Assembly: GCF_030063245.1 (NCBI RefSeq)
Contig: NZ_JASISR010000013.1
Coordinates: 1 to 64,000 of the forward strand
Direction: 5' to 3'
Source: Paenarthrobacter sp. PH39-S1
GTDB lineage: Bacteria > Actinomycetota > Actinomycetes > Actinomycetales > Micrococcaceae
Length of the DNA stretch: 64,000 nucleotides
Shown here: one piece after another, positions 25,189 through 34,919 of the stretch
Layout: each line of letters begins with the position of its first letter
Position numbering within the stretch: position 1 is the first letter of the stretch
The notes under the pieces: generated by a model
Database searches by the model: none
What the model was told of the DNA's origin: nothing
What the model saw: only the letters and a program-made list of their open reading frames with translations
Translations under genes and position numbers: made by a program

Positions 25189-26598
25189 CTACCGGCCCAG
25201 GTACTCCCGCAACCGCAGGCCGGCATCCGCCGGGGCGAATCCCGAAGCTTTGATTTTCCCAAGATCCAGCGCGCTGTTGAGCGGCCGCGGTGCGGCTTCC
25301 TTCCCGGCAAAGTACGTGCCGGTGTCAACGCCAGTGACCGCGTCCCTGTCGGCTCCGGAGATCTCATAGACGTCGGCGGCGATGTCCGCCCACGACTGGG
25401 GGGCGCCGTCGTTGCTGAGGTTGTAAGTGCCGTATGTGGCCCCTGAATCCACCAGATGCCGGATTCCCGCGGCGATGTCTTCTGTGAAGCTCAGCCGGCC
25501 GATCTGGTCGTTGACCACTGAAGGCCTGACGCCGCGTCCGGCCAGGTTTGCCATCGTCCGGACGAAGTTATTGCCCTCCCCGATGACCCAGCTGGTGCGC
25601 ACGAGGTAATGCCGCGGAACTACACCGACGACGGCGTCGCCGGCGGCCTTGGTCTGTCCGTAGACCCCCAGTGGTGTAAACGGTTCGGTCTCGGAATGCA
25701 GCGCCTGAGTGCCATCGAATACGTAATCACTGGAAACATGGACCAGCGTCACCCTGTAGTCGGTCGCGACTCTCGCCAGCCGGGTCACAGCGGTGACGTT
25801 GAGTGCCCACGCCGCCGCTCTGCCCTCCTGCGTTTCGGCGGTGTCGACGGCGGTGTAAGCTGCCGCGTTGATGATGCTGGTGTAATTTTTCCAGTTCCGG
25901 CCCGTGTAGGACGCGTCAACGGTGAGATCAAAGTCCGCACGGCCGGCGAACTCCACCGAGGCGTCCCCGGCATAGGCCTTCCGCAGAGCCTTGCCCAGCT
26001 GTCCGTCCGCTCCCAGCACCAGGGTCTTTTTCCCGGGCATGGGCGTTACATCTGGCAGACGGGGGTGTGACTTGTCCTTATCCGAAAGCTCGGCGTTTCC
26101 CAGAGGTATCGGCCAGGCAATATTAGCCGTCTCGTCAGCCAGGTTCAGGAAAGTGTATTGCCCCTGCGCGTCCGCGCTCCAATGGTCGTTGACCAGATAG
26201 GTATAGGCGGTGTTGTCCTCCAGCGTCTGGAAAGCGTTCCCCACCCCACGCGGAATGAATATGGCCTGACTGGCGTCCAGTTCCGTGCTGAAGACCGCGC
26301 CAAAGGAAGGGCCCTCGCGGAGGTCCACCCAGGCGCCGAAGATCCTACCCGTCGCCACGGCGACATATTTGTCCCACGGCTCCGCATGGATACCGCGTGT
26401 GGTGCCGGCCTTTTCGTTGAAGGAAATGTTGTTCTGGACCGGGGTGAAGTCCGGTAGGCCAAGTGCCAACATTTTCTCCCGTTGCCAGTTTTCCTTGAAC
26501 CAGCCCCGGTTGTCGCCGTGCACGGGCAGGTCGTACACCACGACGCCGGGAATCGCCGTTTCGGTGGCTCTGAGCTTTTTGGAAAATTCAATGGTCAT
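25189..26598 (-). CDS. Fused dTDP-4-dehydrorhamnose 3,5-epimerase and dTDP-4-dehydrorhamnose reductase
   Basis: A single 469-residue protein carries the last two steps of dTDP-L-rhamnose synthesis. Residues 1 to about 180 are an RmlC-type epimerase (PVHGDNRGWFKENWQREKM, RGIHAEPWDKY, IFIPRGVGNAFQTL). Residues from about 190 are an RmlD reductase with NAD(P)-binding GADGQLG (196-202), VSSDYVFDG and the catalytic YGQTK. The start is the ATG at 26598 (MTIEFSKK). It lies two bases after rmlB and is surely cotranscribed. RmlC usually has 180-200 residues and RmlD about 290, so both halves are complete. Confidence 0.92.
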   Translation of the reverse strand: MTIEFSKKLRATETAIPGVVVYDLPVHGDNRGWFKENWQREKMLALGLPDFTPVQNNISFNEKAGTTRGIHAEPWDKYVAVATGRIFGAWVDLREGPSFGAVFSTELDASQAIFIPRGVGNAFQTLEDNTAYTYLVNDHWSADAQGQYTFLNLADETANIAWPIPLGNAELSDKDKSHPRLPDVTPMPGKKTLVLGADGQLGKALRKAYAGDASVEFAGRADFDLTVDASYTGRNWKNYTSIINAAAYTAVDTAETQEGRAAAWALNVTAVTRLARVATDYRVTLVHVSSDYVFDGTQALHSETEPFTPLGVYGQTKAAGDAVVGVVPRHYLVRTSWVIGEGNNFVRTMANLAGRGVRPSVVNDQIGRLSFTEDIAAGIRHLVDSGATYGTYNLSNDGAPQSWADIAADVYEISGADRDAVTGVDTGTYFAGKEAAPRPLNSALDLGKIKASGFAPADAGLRLREYLGR

Positions 26599-26600
26599 GG

Positions 26601-27836
<1,236 letters not shown>

Positions 27837-27842
27837 TTATTC

Positions 27843-29648
27843 GTGCAAACATTCAAGGCTGCCCCCTGCCTGATTGCGGCCAGTGTGGCACTCACGCTGT
27901 TCGTCGGAGGGCAAACGGCGTCCGCCGCGCCGACCCCGCCGCCTCCGCCACGTCCGGGCACCGCTGCGACGTCCGCCCCACCGGCCGGGACACCGTCGCC
28001 TTCCCCGGCGCCGCCGTCGGCTTCGCCGTCGAAACCTGCGCCGTCGACTCCTGCGCCGAAGGCAGCGACTCCGGCGGCCGGCCCGTCCGCACCAGCGGCT
28101 TCCCCGGGTGCTGCGTCGGCCGATCCACACCAGCGACCCATAGGAGGCGGCGCCGTCATGGGAGGGGCCGATGCCGGCGGGGTCCCGGAGGCGGGCAGCG
28201 CGGCCAGGCTTGCCGCGCCGCAGGGGATCCCCGCTTCAGGCATCGAGCCCTCCGTCGCCGAGCAGCCGAACGGGACCCAAAAAAATCCGTTGGGGCTGGA
28301 TGTCAGCGGCTGGCAGCAGAATGTCGATTGGAATTCGGTCCGGAACCGCGGAGCGCGTTTCGCCTACATAAAGTCGTCGGAAGGTCCGTGGGCGCTCAAT
28401 GATTACTTTGGCCAGCAATACAAGGGCGCTGCCAACGCCGGGCTGATCCGCGGAAGTTATCACTTTGCCCGGCCGAATCTGTCCAGCGGCGCATCCCAGG
28501 CACAGGTCATGCTGTCCAGCGGCGGCGGCTGGAGCGCTGACGGCAAAACGATGCCGCCTGCGCTGGATATCGAGGACAATCCCTATGACGACGGCACCGG
28601 GAAGTGCTATGGCCTCAGCCCGGCACAAATGGCCTCTTGGGTCAACGACTTTGTCACGACCATTTCCCGGAACACGAACAAGGCCGCCGTTATCTACACG
28701 GGCTACTATTTTTGGCAGGACTGCCTGGGCGGGACCACCCGGTTCGCGCAAACGAACCCGCTGTGGATCGCCGCCTATTATGCGTCCAGCCCCTGGATGC
28801 CGGGGGGCTGGCCGCAGCACACCATCTGGCAGTACGCCGACGGGTATGCCGACGCCGGTCAAACACGGACAGCAACGTTCCCTGGGGATCAGAATGTCTT
28901 CAATGGCACCATGGATCAGCTGCGGAAACTCGCCGGAGCTCCGAACAACACCTCAGTCGGCCCTGTCGGGGCTGTCGGGTTGATCCCGGGCGCCACCCTG
29001 ATCTCCGGAAAGTGGGCCGGTGACGGCAAGTCCTATATCGGCTGGTACAAGGATTCCTTCTGGTGCCTGCAGATGCCGGCTGCGGAGCGCAAGTGCTTCT
29101 ACTTCGGCAGTCCCGGTGACAAACCCGTGGTTGGCGACTGGGACGGTGACGGCACGGATTCCATCGGTATAGTGCGCAACGGTTCGTGGCAGCTGACCAA
29201 CAGCGTCAACAGTCTGACCGTGGACATTGTCCAGAACTATGGTGTGGGGTCGGACAGTCCGATTGTCGGAGACTGGAACGGCGACGGTAAGACAACTATC
29301 GGCATCTTCCGCAGCGGCAGCTGGCAGCTGACCAATTCACAGAGCGGGGGACCGGGCGTCGACGTTGTATCCAACTACGGCATCCCCTCCGACACCCCCC
29401 TCATTGGTGATTGGAATGGAGATGGCAAGGATACTTTCGGGGTCTGGCGGTCCGGCATATTTTGGCTATCCGACAACGCGCAAAGTCCTGTGGTGAAATA
29501 CGTCTTTCCCTATGGAGTTCCGACGGACCGGCCCACGGTCGGCGACTGGGACGGTAACGGTAAGTCGACTGTGGGGATCGTCCGCGGCAATGGCTGGCAG
29601 ATGACGAATAACCTCGGGACCCTCACGGTGGATTCGGTCCGGCAGTAG
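27843..29648 (+). CDS. Secreted GH25 muramidase with C-terminal FG-GAP-like repeats
   Basis: The 601-residue protein has a signal peptide (to about residue 28, VGGQTASAA) and a long Pro/Ala/Ser linker to about 145. A glycoside hydrolase family 25 lysozyme domain follows: LGLDVSGWQQNVDWNSV, FAYIKSSEG, LIRGSYHFARP, and the catalytic acid region ALDIEDNPY. After about residue 365 come four or five repeats with D-x-DGDG elements (VVGDWDGDGTDSIGI, IVGDWNGDGKTTIGI), probably a calcium-binding beta propeller. It should cut the MurNAc-GlcNAc bond of peptidoglycan. GAGG precedes the GTG start at 27843. Confidence 0.9.
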   Translation: MQTFKAAPCLIAASVALTLFVGGQTASAAPTPPPPPRPGTAATSAPPAGTPSPSPAPPSASPSKPAPSTPAPKAATPAAGPSAPAASPGAASADPHQRPIGGGAVMGGADAGGVPEAGSAARLAAPQGIPASGIEPSVAEQPNGTQKNPLGLDVSGWQQNVDWNSVRNRGARFAYIKSSEGPWALNDYFGQQYKGAANAGLIRGSYHFARPNLSSGASQAQVMLSSGGGWSADGKTMPPALDIEDNPYDDGTGKCYGLSPAQMASWVNDFVTTISRNTNKAAVIYTGYYFWQDCLGGTTRFAQTNPLWIAAYYASSPWMPGGWPQHTIWQYADGYADAGQTRTATFPGDQNVFNGTMDQLRKLAGAPNNTSVGPVGAVGLIPGATLISGKWAGDGKSYIGWYKDSFWCLQMPAAERKCFYFGSPGDKPVVGDWDGDGTDSIGIVRNGSWQLTNSVNSLTVDIVQNYGVGSDSPIVGDWNGDGKTTIGIFRSGSWQLTNSQSGGPGVDVVSNYGIPSDTPLIGDWNGDGKDTFGVWRSGIFWLSDNAQSPVVKYVFPYGVPTDRPTVGDWDGNGKSTVGIVRGNGWQMTNNLGTLTVDSVRQ

Positions 29649-29650
29649 CC

Positions 29651-29694
29651 CGGTCCGCGCAGCAGGGGGATCAGGCCGCCTGCTGCGCGGACCG
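29651..29694. terminator. Bidirectional hairpin between convergent genes
   Basis: CGGTCCGCGCAGCAGG (29651-29666) and its perfect complement at 29679-29694 form a 16-bp stem with a 12-base loop. It starts three bases after the muramidase stop and includes the last seven codons and the stop of the opposite glycosyltransferase gene. No T-tract is present, as is frequent in Actinobacteria. It probably ends transcription from both sides. Confidence 0.75.
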
Positions 29695-30447
29695 CTTCGA
29701 TGCCTTGGTTCTGCGTGCCGCTTCCAAGAGGGCGCGAAAAATCATCAGACGCGCCTGGAGGATCCGGCGGAGCGAACGCCATCCGGTCGGCGTCACGTTG
29801 TTGCCGTGCAGACGGCGCAAAAGCGTCGGTTCGTCGAGATGGGCCATGGAGCCTGCCACATTGCCGCAGAGCGCGAGCCACAGGTCATGGGACTCCTTCA
29901 GATAGGACGGAACTGGCGTGAAGACCCGGGCCTGGGCACGCGTCATCGCCATGCCGCAGCCATAGTATGGCCTGTACCCGACCAAAATACCGGCGATATT
30001 CCGGGCGTGGTGCCCTGAATCGGCGGCCCGGAGCAGCGGAACTTTACCTCTGTCGCCGTCGTCCAGAACAGCAAAGTTGCTGGCGACGACATCCGCCCCC
30101 TGCAGCGCCCGCAGCATGACCGCCAGCCGCCCCGGAAGCCAGACGTCGTCCTGGTCCGCCAGAAAGACGTACTCACCCTTGCTGGCGAGCACCGCCTGTT
30201 CGAAGGACCGCACGTAGCCTTGGTTTTGTACCGCCTGCAGCACCGTGATGCGGTCATCGCTAAAGGTCCGGACTACCTCAACCGTCGTATCGGGGGACGC
30301 ATCGTCGACGATCACCAGTTCATCGTTCGGTCCGAGCTGGCGCATTATCGACTCAATCTGTTCCGCCACATATTCCGCGCCGTTGTATGTCGCCATGCAG
30401 ACGCTGGCCCGAATGCCCAGGGACGTATCCTCATGCTGCGCGTTCAT
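29671..30447 (-). CDS. Family 2 glycosyltransferase (rhamnosyl-type)
   Basis: The 258-residue protein is a GT-A glycosyltransferase: ASVCMATYNGAEYVAEQIES at the N-terminus, VIVDDASPD, and FLADQDDVWLPGRL as the metal- and sugar-binding region. This pattern is common in transferases that add rhamnose or other sugars to lipid-linked polysaccharide. No membrane span is seen, so it works at the inner face. It is read against the flanking muramidase and flippase genes. The acceptor and donor are unknown. Confidence 0.85.
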   Translation of the reverse strand: MNAQHEDTSLGIRASVCMATYNGAEYVAEQIESIMRQLGPNDELVIVDDASPDTTVEVVRTFSDDRITVLQAVQNQGYVRSFEQAVLASKGEYVFLADQDDVWLPGRLAVMLRALQGADVVASNFAVLDDGDRGKVPLLRAADSGHHARNIAGILVGYRPYYGCGMAMTRAQARVFTPVPSYLKESHDLWLALCGNVAGSMAHLDEPTLLRRLHGNNVTPTGWRSLRRILQARLMIFRALLEAARRTKASKRSAQQAA

Positions 30448-30609
30448 GGTTCCACTTCTCCGTCGGACGATGATGCGGCGCTGACGCCGCGGCAGAGGGG
30501 TACCTGCCGTTGACCACTCTAGGCGATCGACTTTAGGCGATCGGCGATGCCGCTCCGCTTTCCCGTAAGATCATTTGAGACCTCCACCAGTCAAGGACCA
30601 AAGCACCGA

Positions 30610-31842
30610 ATGAAGACCGTATTACTGCGCCTATCGGGTTTCACAGTGCTGCCATTGCTGTCTTTGATCACTCCGCTGCTCCTGCTGCCCGTCATAGCGG
30701 GATTCGTGGGTCCGGGCGGAATTTCCAGCGTCATATCCGGTCAGGCGATCGGAACCTTCGGAGCCACGGTACTCATGTGGGGCTGGAACGTGGACGGACC
30801 GGTCGCCATCGCGCGCGCCCACGACGCTCGGAGCCGCGGTGCCGTCTATCTGAAAAGCATCCGCACCCGACTGGTCCTGTTGGTTCTGGTTCTTCCCGTC
30901 TCCGCGGCCATTGCCGCCGCCGTGGCGGTGCCCGGGTTCCGTGTTGAAGCAGTGAGCATGGCGTGGGCTTCCGTGCTGGCCGGCATGTCGCCCGCATGGT
31001 TCTGCATCGGATTGGGACAGCCCCGACTGCTGGCACTTTACGACACGATCCCCAGATTTATCGCAACGGCGCTCGCCGCGCCGCTGCTGTTGCTCACGCA
31101 TCAATTGTGGAACTACACCGCAATTCTCGCCGTAGCCACCGTGGCGACCCTGATCATGTTCCACCGCAGATTCTCGCGGGACGGTCAGTGGCTCCCGACT
31201 TCGCTGGCAACGACCTTGCGGGAACTGAAAAGCCAAGGCCACACGGCAGGCATAAATCTCGCCGGAAACGCCTACGCATCGACACCGACGCCGATTGCCA
31301 CCGTCACCTCACCGCCGGTGGCCTCGGGCAGCCTCGCGACGGCTGATACCTTGTACCGGTTCGGGCTGTTCACCGTGGTGGCGCTGGGCAACGCCTTTCA
31401 GAGCTGGACGATTGAGCGGGGCATCAGCAACGGCCGTCAGCGGCACATCGCCGCGATCTGGGCCCATGCCGGGCTCGGCCTGGCAGGTGCCGTCATTCTG
31501 ACGGCGCTGGGGCCCTTCGTCAGCAATGTCCTGTTTGCCGGTCAGATCCAGGCCACCATCCAGGTCTGTTTTTTCTACGGCATTGCTTTTCTGTTCCTCT
31601 CGGCCAGCACCCCCTTTATCCGCAATTTGCTGATTCCGGCGGGCCAGAAGGCCCTGATCCTTCGGTGGACCCTGGTTTCAGCGGTACTGGGTGTGGCAGC
31701 GATGCTGGCCGCGGGTCTCACCGGAAATACCCCCGGGATAGCGCTTGGCATGGCGCTGAGCGAAGTCGTCCTTTTTGCCTCGCTGCTGGCTCCATCACTG
31801 CGCGTACTCAATGATGAGAGGAACCATCACCATGAACCATGA
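30610..31842 (+). CDS. Wzx-like polysaccharide flippase
   Basis: The 410-residue product has about twelve hydrophobic spans, starting with TVLPLLSLITPLLLLPVIAG, followed by the GPGGISSVISGQAIGTFGAT region typical of the MATE/MVF-type oligosaccharide flippases. It would move undecaprenyl-linked repeat units across the membrane. The ATG at 30610 (MKTVLLRLSG) fits the family; an ATG at 30547 would add 21 unlike residues. The end overlaps the next glycosyltransferase by 11 bp. Confidence 0.75.
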   Translation: MKTVLLRLSGFTVLPLLSLITPLLLLPVIAGFVGPGGISSVISGQAIGTFGATVLMWGWNVDGPVAIARAHDARSRGAVYLKSIRTRLVLLVLVLPVSAAIAAAVAVPGFRVEAVSMAWASVLAGMSPAWFCIGLGQPRLLALYDTIPRFIATALAAPLLLLTHQLWNYTAILAVATVATLIMFHRRFSRDGQWLPTSLATTLRELKSQGHTAGINLAGNAYASTPTPIATVTSPPVASGSLATADTLYRFGLFTVVALGNAFQSWTIERGISNGRQRHIAAIWAHAGLGLAGAVILTALGPFVSNVLFAGQIQATIQVCFFYGIAFLFLSASTPFIRNLLIPAGQKALILRWTLVSAVLGVAAMLAAGLTGNTPGIALGMALSEVVLFASLLAPSLRVLNDERNHHHEP

Positions 31843-32770
31843 AGACCAGTCCGATGTCGTCGTGGCCATCATCGCGGCCTACCGTCCCAAGGACAATCTG
31901 GCTGACACTGTCCGTGCACTCGCGGAGCAAGTGACCCACGTTGTCGTCGTCGACGACGGATCCCCGCATGGCTCCGAAGATGTCCTCACCGCCATTGAAG
32001 CGGCGGGAGCCACCGTGCTCCGCCAGGAGCACAACGCTGGTATCGCGGCAACCCTCAATGCCGGGGTGCACTACGCCGAGAAAACTTGGGATCCGAAGTA
32101 TTTTCTCACTTTGGACCAGGATTCAACGGTTACCGGCCGGTACGTGGAGTTGGCCCTGACATGCCTTACCGAGGCGGGATCCGCCGATCTGGAGATCGGA
32201 TTTGTCTGCGCCACGGCCTACAGCGGGCATCCGACGCCGCAGCTTTCGCCGAAGCTAAGGATCGGGGGCGGCCCGGCTGAAGCCTTTGACCCGATGCAGT
32301 CCGGATTCTTCATTCCGCGCTCGACGTGGCAACGCGTCGGTTATTTTGCGGAATCGTTTTTTATCGACGGGGTTGACTCCGACTTCACGATGCGGTGCCG
32401 TGACGCCGGCCTGAGAGTTGTCATCGGCCCCGGCTGCACGCTGGAACACGATCTGGGGGAACGCGGCCACGCCACGTTGTTCGGGCGGAGAGTCAGCGTT
32501 TTCGGGCGTGACATTTCCTACAACTATCATTCACCCAGCCGGGTCTATTACATCTGCCGCAACGGGACAGTCCTCAGCAGAAGGTACGCGTTGAAGGCGC
32601 CTGGCTGGGTTGCCCGCAGACTGCTGGAAGAATCCAAGGCACACATCCTGCGGCTGCTCTTTAGCCCGGGCAGGCGCGCCCTGGCGATGGCTGCAGCCGC
32701 TGGGTTCCGTGACGCTGTCAACGGACGCACGGGACGGATGCCTGCTTCGCTCGAGGACCGCCTGCATTAA
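31832..32770 (+). CDS. Family 2 glycosyltransferase (rhamnosyltransferase-like)
   Basis: The 312-residue product has VVAIIAAYRPKDNLADTVRA, VVVVDDGSPHGSEDV, HNAGIAATLNAGVHYA and FLTLDQDSTV. The last contains the DQD variant of the DXD motif found in rhamnosyltransferases. IDGVDSDFTMRCRDAG holds a likely catalytic acid. The ATG at 31832 with GAGAGGAA upstream was chosen, giving an 11-bp overlap with the flippase gene and suggesting coupling. It resembles the transferase at 36036. Confidence 0.87.
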   Translation: MNHEDQSDVVVAIIAAYRPKDNLADTVRALAEQVTHVVVVDDGSPHGSEDVLTAIEAAGATVLRQEHNAGIAATLNAGVHYAEKTWDPKYFLTLDQDSTVTGRYVELALTCLTEAGSADLEIGFVCATAYSGHPTPQLSPKLRIGGGPAEAFDPMQSGFFIPRSTWQRVGYFAESFFIDGVDSDFTMRCRDAGLRVVIGPGCTLEHDLGERGHATLFGRRVSVFGRDISYNYHSPSRVYYICRNGTVLSRRYALKAPGWVARRLLEESKAHILRLLFSPGRRALAMAAAAGFRDAVNGRTGRMPASLEDRLH

Positions 32771-32833
32771 TGACACGCGCGGCGGGGGCAGGTGGGCACG
32801 GTACTGCTTCCCGGCCGGGGCACCGGCACTTGA

Positions 32834-32839
32834 TATAGT
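32834..32839 (+). promoter_or_regulatory. Candidate -10 box of a possible leaderless promoter
   Basis: TATAGT ends nine bases before the ATG at 32849, and no ribosome site lies between them. A transcript starting at the usual distance would begin at or next to the ATG, as in leaderless mRNAs, which are common in Actinobacteria. No -35 box is apparent. Confidence 0.35.
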
Positions 32840-32848
32840 TTGGACATC

Positions 32849-33598
32849 ATGGAATCTCCCCCCACCGCGCGCGCTCTAGTTATCATGCCCGCATGGAATG
32901 AAGCCGAATCTGTTGGTTCGACAGTTGCGGAAGTTTTGGCCGTGAGTACTCACTATGACGTCCTGGTGGTCAATGACGGATCCTCCGACGACACCGCAGC
33001 CATCGCTGCCCGCGCAGGAGCCACGGTCCTCAATCTTCCCTTCAATCTGGGGGTCGGGGGGGCCATGCGCGCGGGCTTCAAATATGCCCGGCGTCTGGGT
33101 TATCATCAGGTGATTCAGGTCGATTCCGATGGCCAGCACGATCCGACGAACATCGCCGAAGTTCTCGCCGGGCTGGACCGCGCTGATATTTCCATCGGGG
33201 CCCGCTTCGCCGAACGTGGCGATTATGCGGTGAAGGGGCCCCGGAAATGGGCCATGCAATTCCTGGCGAGCGTTATTTCATCCCTGGCCAAGACCCGGCT
33301 GACCGATGTCACCAGCGGCTTCCGTGCGGCGAACGACCGCGCCATCAGCCAGTATCTGGACCACTACCCCGCCGAGTATTTGGGCGACACGATTGATTCC
33401 CTGGTCGTGGCTGTCCGATCCGGTTGCACCGTGACCCAGGTACCAGTCGAAATGAGACCACGGCAAGGCGGAAAACCGAGCCACAATCCGGTAAAAGCCG
33501 CCATGTACCTGGGTCGTTCGGTTTTCGCCCTGCTGTTTGCGCTGACCCGTAGGCGATCTTCGGTTGTCGCGCCGCGTGAAGAAAGTGCGGAAGCCTAG
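32849..33598 (+). CDS. Family 2 glycosyltransferase, polyprenyl-phosphate sugar synthase type
   Basis: The 249-residue protein resembles dolichol-phosphate mannose synthases: ALVIMPAWNEAESVGSTVAE, VLVVNDGSSDDT, NLGVGGAMRAGFKYA, VIQVDSDGQHDP with the DSD motif, and DVTSGFRAANDRAI. Such enzymes load a sugar on a polyprenyl phosphate. The adjacent DUF2304 gene, three bases downstream, is a frequent partner of this type. The ATG at 32849 is preferred to a TTG at 32840. Which sugar is carried is unknown. Confidence 0.87.
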   Translation: MESPPTARALVIMPAWNEAESVGSTVAEVLAVSTHYDVLVVNDGSSDDTAAIAARAGATVLNLPFNLGVGGAMRAGFKYARRLGYHQVIQVDSDGQHDPTNIAEVLAGLDRADISIGARFAERGDYAVKGPRKWAMQFLASVISSLAKTRLTDVTSGFRAANDRAISQYLDHYPAEYLGDTIDSLVVAVRSGCTVTQVPVEMRPRQGGKPSHNPVKAAMYLGRSVFALLFALTRRRSSVVAPREESAEA

Positions 33599-33601
33599 AC
33601 A

Positions 33602-34009
33602 ATGGGAAACATCGCAGCCTTTCTGTTGGCGCTTGCCATCGTGGCCATCGTCGTCGATATGTTGCGCCGCAAGAAGCTACGCGAAAAATACGCCGTTCTC
33701 TGGCTGGTGGTCGGGGTTGCGACCGTCGTGCTGGCGGCATTTCCCCGCCTGCTGAACATTGTGGCGGAAATCGTCGGCGTACAGATACCATCCAACTTGT
33801 TGTTTGCCATGAGTATTTTGATGCTGCTCGGTGTGTGCCTGCATCTGTCGTGGGAGATTTCTGTCGTCGAGGATGAGACTCGCACTTTGGCCGAAGAAGT
33901 CGCCATCCTACGGACACAGGTTGAACACTTGGCAGCCGATCATTCTCCAAATGTTCCTGAGCAGCTGATTCTCAGGACCGATACTGCTAACGAAAGCACC
34001 GACAACTAA
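33602..34009 (+). CDS. DUF2304 membrane protein
   Basis: The 135-residue product has three hydrophobic spans (AAFLLALAIVAIVVDML, AVLWLVVGVATVVLA, LLFAMSILMLLGVCLHLSW) and a C-terminal coiled coil (EDETRTLAEEVAILRTQVEHL). This is the DUF2304 layout. These proteins follow DPM1-like transferases and may hold them at the membrane or assist transfer from the lipid carrier; the function is not established. The end abuts the next gene without a gap. Confidence 0.8.
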   Translation: MGNIAAFLLALAIVAIVVDMLRRKKLREKYAVLWLVVGVATVVLAAFPRLLNIVAEIVGVQIPSNLLFAMSILMLLGVCLHLSWEISVVEDETRTLAEEVAILRTQVEHLAADHSPNVPEQLILRTDTANESTDN

Positions 34010-34897
34010 ATGCCTTTGGATATTTTTATTCCCTACTGGGGCGACCCCGCCTTCATGAAAGAAACCGTTGCCAGCGTTCTGGCGCAGAAAAACGGCGACT
34101 GGCTCCTGACCGTGGTGGATGATGCCTACCCCAGTCAGGAAATCCCCGACTTCATGGCGGGCATCAGCGACCCCCGGGTGAAATATATCCGTAAAGACCG
34201 AAACGAAGGCATTACCGCCAACTACCGGACCTGCGTGTCGTTGGTTGATCAGGAAATCATGGTCATTCTGGGCTGCGATGACGTCCTACTGCCAAATTAC
34301 GTCGACGTCATCCTCGACGCGCACCGCCGTTTTCCGGACGCGGCGATAATCCAGCCCGGCGTGCAGGTAATCGATGAACACGGTGTGGTGGTTTCGACCC
34401 TTACGGACACCATTAAGCAGCGCCTTGTCCGTCCGAGGGGAAACGGCCGGCAGGTAATCTCAGGAGAAGTGCTGGCCACCAACCTGATGCATGGGGACTG
34501 GCTTTACTGGCCGGCTCTGGCCTTTCGGACGGAAAAGATCCGCGAGGTGGATTTCCGGGAGGGTTTTCCGATCATCCAGGATCTGGCACTGATCATGGAC
34601 ATGGTCTACCGAGGCGACCAACTACTGATTGACCCCACATTGTGTTTTTCATACCGCCGCCATTCCAACAGTGCCTCATCGACAAAGCTCATCGATGGGT
34701 CGCGCTTCGCCGGTGAACGCGAGTATTTCTCCGTCGCCGCGGCGCAGGCAGACGAGCTGGGCTGGAACCGCGCAGCATTGGCCGCCAGGCTGCGCATCAC
34801 GTCCCGGGCACATGCCCTGTCCCTGCTTCCAAAGGCCGTTGGCAGCAGGCACACCACAGCCATCCGGGCCCTCGTCCGCCACACATTCGGCAGCTGA
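34010..34897 (+). CDS. Family 2 glycosyltransferase
   Basis: The 295-residue protein begins DIFIPYWGDPAFMKETVASV with the GT-A fold start. VVDDAYPSQE follows, then VKYIRKDRNEGITANYRTCV and VILGCDDVLLPNYVD as the donor-binding DD region. The GDWLYWPALAFRT segment may form the acceptor site. The ATG directly follows the DUF2304 stop (TAA ATG), so the genes are coupled. The substrates are unknown; by context it extends the surface polysaccharide. Confidence 0.85.
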   Translation: MPLDIFIPYWGDPAFMKETVASVLAQKNGDWLLTVVDDAYPSQEIPDFMAGISDPRVKYIRKDRNEGITANYRTCVSLVDQEIMVILGCDDVLLPNYVDVILDAHRRFPDAAIIQPGVQVIDEHGVVVSTLTDTIKQRLVRPRGNGRQVISGEVLATNLMHGDWLYWPALAFRTEKIREVDFREGFPIIQDLALIMDMVYRGDQLLIDPTLCFSYRRHSNSASSTKLIDGSRFAGEREYFSVAAAQADELGWNRAALAARLRITSRAHALSLLPKAVGSRHTTAIRALVRHTFGS

Positions 34898-34919
34898 CTG
34901 CCGCAACGAAAGGTCCAAT

